Shown: piece by piece, positions 42,337 through 43,347 of the stretch
Layout of the letters: every line of letters starts with the position of its first letter
Position numbering within the stretch: the first letter of the stretch is position 1
Assembly: GCA_017424235.1 (NCBI GenBank)
Contig: JAFPAQ010000128.1
Coordinates: 1-43,347 of the forward strand
DNA from: Lachnospiraceae bacterium
GTDB taxonomy: Bacteria > Bacillota > Clostridia > Lachnospirales > Lachnospiraceae
Direction of reading: 5' to 3'
DNA: 43,347 nucleotides
The notes under the pieces: model-generated
Seen by the model: the letters and a program-made list of their open reading frames with translations, nothing else
The model's database searches: none
What the model was told of the DNA's origin: nothing
Position numbers and translations under genes: made by a program

Positions 42337-43347
42337 TTATCGGTTAGAAAGTTCAGTCATTATTTCATTCCAGCTAATATTTTTTTCAACCATAAGAACC
42401 ATCATATGATATAAGAAATCAGATATTTCATATTTAATCTCATTGGTATTTGGATTTTTAGCAGCAATAACTATTTCAGTTGCTTCTTCGCCCAGTTTTT
42501 TCAATATTTTATCTAATCCTTTATCAAAAAGGTAGTTGGTGTATGAACCTTCTTTTGGATTTTGTTTTCTGTCAGAAATTACATTATAGACATTTTCAAA
42601 TACCTTTAATGGATTTGTATCATTATACTCTTTTTCTAAAACTGTATTAAAAAAGCATGAATACCGGCCTGTATGACATGCAGCACCAACCTGCGCTACT
42701 TTAGCAAGCATTGTGTCATAGTCGCAATCTACAGTTAAAGATTTTACATACTGGAAGTGACCACTTGTTTCACCCTTAGTCCATAATTCATTTCGACTTC
42801 TGCTCCAATAAGTCATTTTACCAAGTTCAAGTGTCTTGAGATATGCAGCTTCATTCATATAAGCTACCTGAAGAACTTCGTTTGTACGATAATCCTGTAC
42901 TACTACCGGAAGCATTCCGTCAGAATTCAATTTTAAGTCTGACCATTTGTATTTTGCTTCACAAATGCTAACTGGCAGTTTCTGTTCTGCTAAATCCAGT
43001 TTTATGCTAAAAATGCGTTCAATATTATCATTTATATAGCTTCCCGTAATACCACTGATACCATCAGATTTGATTAACTCAATGAATTTATTGTCGTTAT
43101 CATTTTTTATGCAGCATATTGAAGGAACACTACTTAGAGTACTGCACTCTTCTATTATTTCTTCGTTTACGCATATTAATTCAGAAATGTAATTATTGAT
43201 TAATTCGATATTATCAACTATTTCTGTTTTGTCCGAATATGAAGCAGCTATTTTGTCTTTTCCAAAACGTTTAGACACTTCTTCTGCAAGAGCAATATTA
43301 TTATCTTTTTTGAAATTTAATATAGCCTTTGAACATCCTGCATATAA
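42337..43347 (-). CDS. hisIE: HisIE with N-terminal HisA/HisF-like part (5' end outside window)
   Basis: This bifunctional histidine-synthesis enzyme has phosphoribosyl-AMP cyclohydrolase (HisI) and phosphoribosyl-ATP pyrophosphatase (HisE) domains. The frame stays open to the window edge, 336 residues in all. The ATG/GTG-like start near 43278 would cut a domain, so the true start lies beyond. The first 120 or so residues (AGCSKAILNF, LAEEVSKRFGKDKIA) look like part of a HisA/HisF barrel. HisI follows (YWSRSRNELWTKGETSGH, DCDYDTMLAKVAQVGAACHTG), then HisE (LGEEATEIVIAAKN, EISDFLYHMMVLM). The catalytic motifs of HisI and HisE are intact. No other his gene is visible. Confidence 0.93.
   Translation of the reverse strand, partial: LYAGCSKAILNFKKDNNIALAEEVSKRFGKDKIAASYSDKTEIVDNIELINNYISELICVNEEIIEECSTLSSVPSICCIKNDNDNKFIELIKSDGISGITGSYINDNIERIFSIKLDLAEQKLPVSICEAKYKWSDLKLNSDGMLPVVVQDYRTNEVLQVAYMNEAAYLKTLELGKMTYWSRSRNELWTKGETSGHFQYVKSLTVDCDYDTMLAKVAQVGAACHTGRYSCFFNTVLEKEYNDTNPLKVFENVYNVISDRKQNPKEGSYTNYLFDKGLDKILKKLGEEATEIVIAAKNPNTNEIKYEISDFLYHMMVLMVEKNISWNEIMTELSNR

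Overview
The window is a low-GC (A+T-rich), tightly packed piece of a Firmicutes chromosome. The gene order and protein variants point to the class Clostridia, most likely the family Lachnospiraceae. Supporting signs are miaB-mutS-mutL-miaA followed by an aluminium-resistance/methionine gamma-lyase family gene, an mre-PBP2-minCDE-rodA run, a HlyD-like adaptor before yggS-sepF, a HisIE with an extra N-terminal HisA/HisF-like part, an L27 carrying the Prp-cleaved extension, and the pair of radical-SAM-linked proteins next to RNase G. I cannot name the genus. No tRNA, rRNA, CRISPR array, prophage or insertion sequence was seen. Most of the window is conserved core genome.

Layout. 1-29.6 kb is almost entirely plus strand. 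It starts with a cut-off gene tail, a DegV protein, and a palindromic repeat of REP type. Then come miaB, a SulP anion transporter, mutS-mutL-miaA with a PLP enzyme, and radC leading directly into a shape and division operon (mreB, mreC, mreD, PBP2, minC, minD, minE, rodA). mgsA and a lipoprotein D,D-carboxypeptidase follow. After these are an orphan P-loop protein with its own promoter and terminator, a HlyD-like adaptor, yggS-sepF, aroB-lspA-rluD, and a cytidylate-kinase-like gene. The run ends in back-to-back terminators at about 29.6-29.7 kb.

29.7-33.7 kb is a short zone of alternating strands: an AI-2E-type permease (minus), a tyrosine recombinase with a complete catalytic set (plus), and a LysM membrane protein (minus) divergent from lexA (plus). 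The LysM protein resembles the SOS cell-division inhibitor YneA. The shared yneA-like/lexA promoter region has consensus-quality promoters and Cheo-type SOS boxes, and is the clearest regulatory unit here.

33.8-43.3 kb is entirely minus strand. In transcription order it holds hisIE (cut by the window end), two radical-SAM-linked proteins (TIGR03960 and TIGR03936 types), RNase E/G, an L21 leader, rplU-prp-rpmA, obgE, yhbY, nadD, yqeK and rsfS. The genes serve ribosome biogenesis, NAD synthesis and histidine synthesis.

The points most worth a second look are small. They are the SOS switch, several perfect palindromes and a multi-hairpin element in intergenic DNA, a MreB with a damaged phosphate-2 motif, a methylglyoxal synthase with Glu in place of the catalytic Asp, a PBP2 with an insertion of about 245 residues, and an unexplained conserved-looking P-loop protein.
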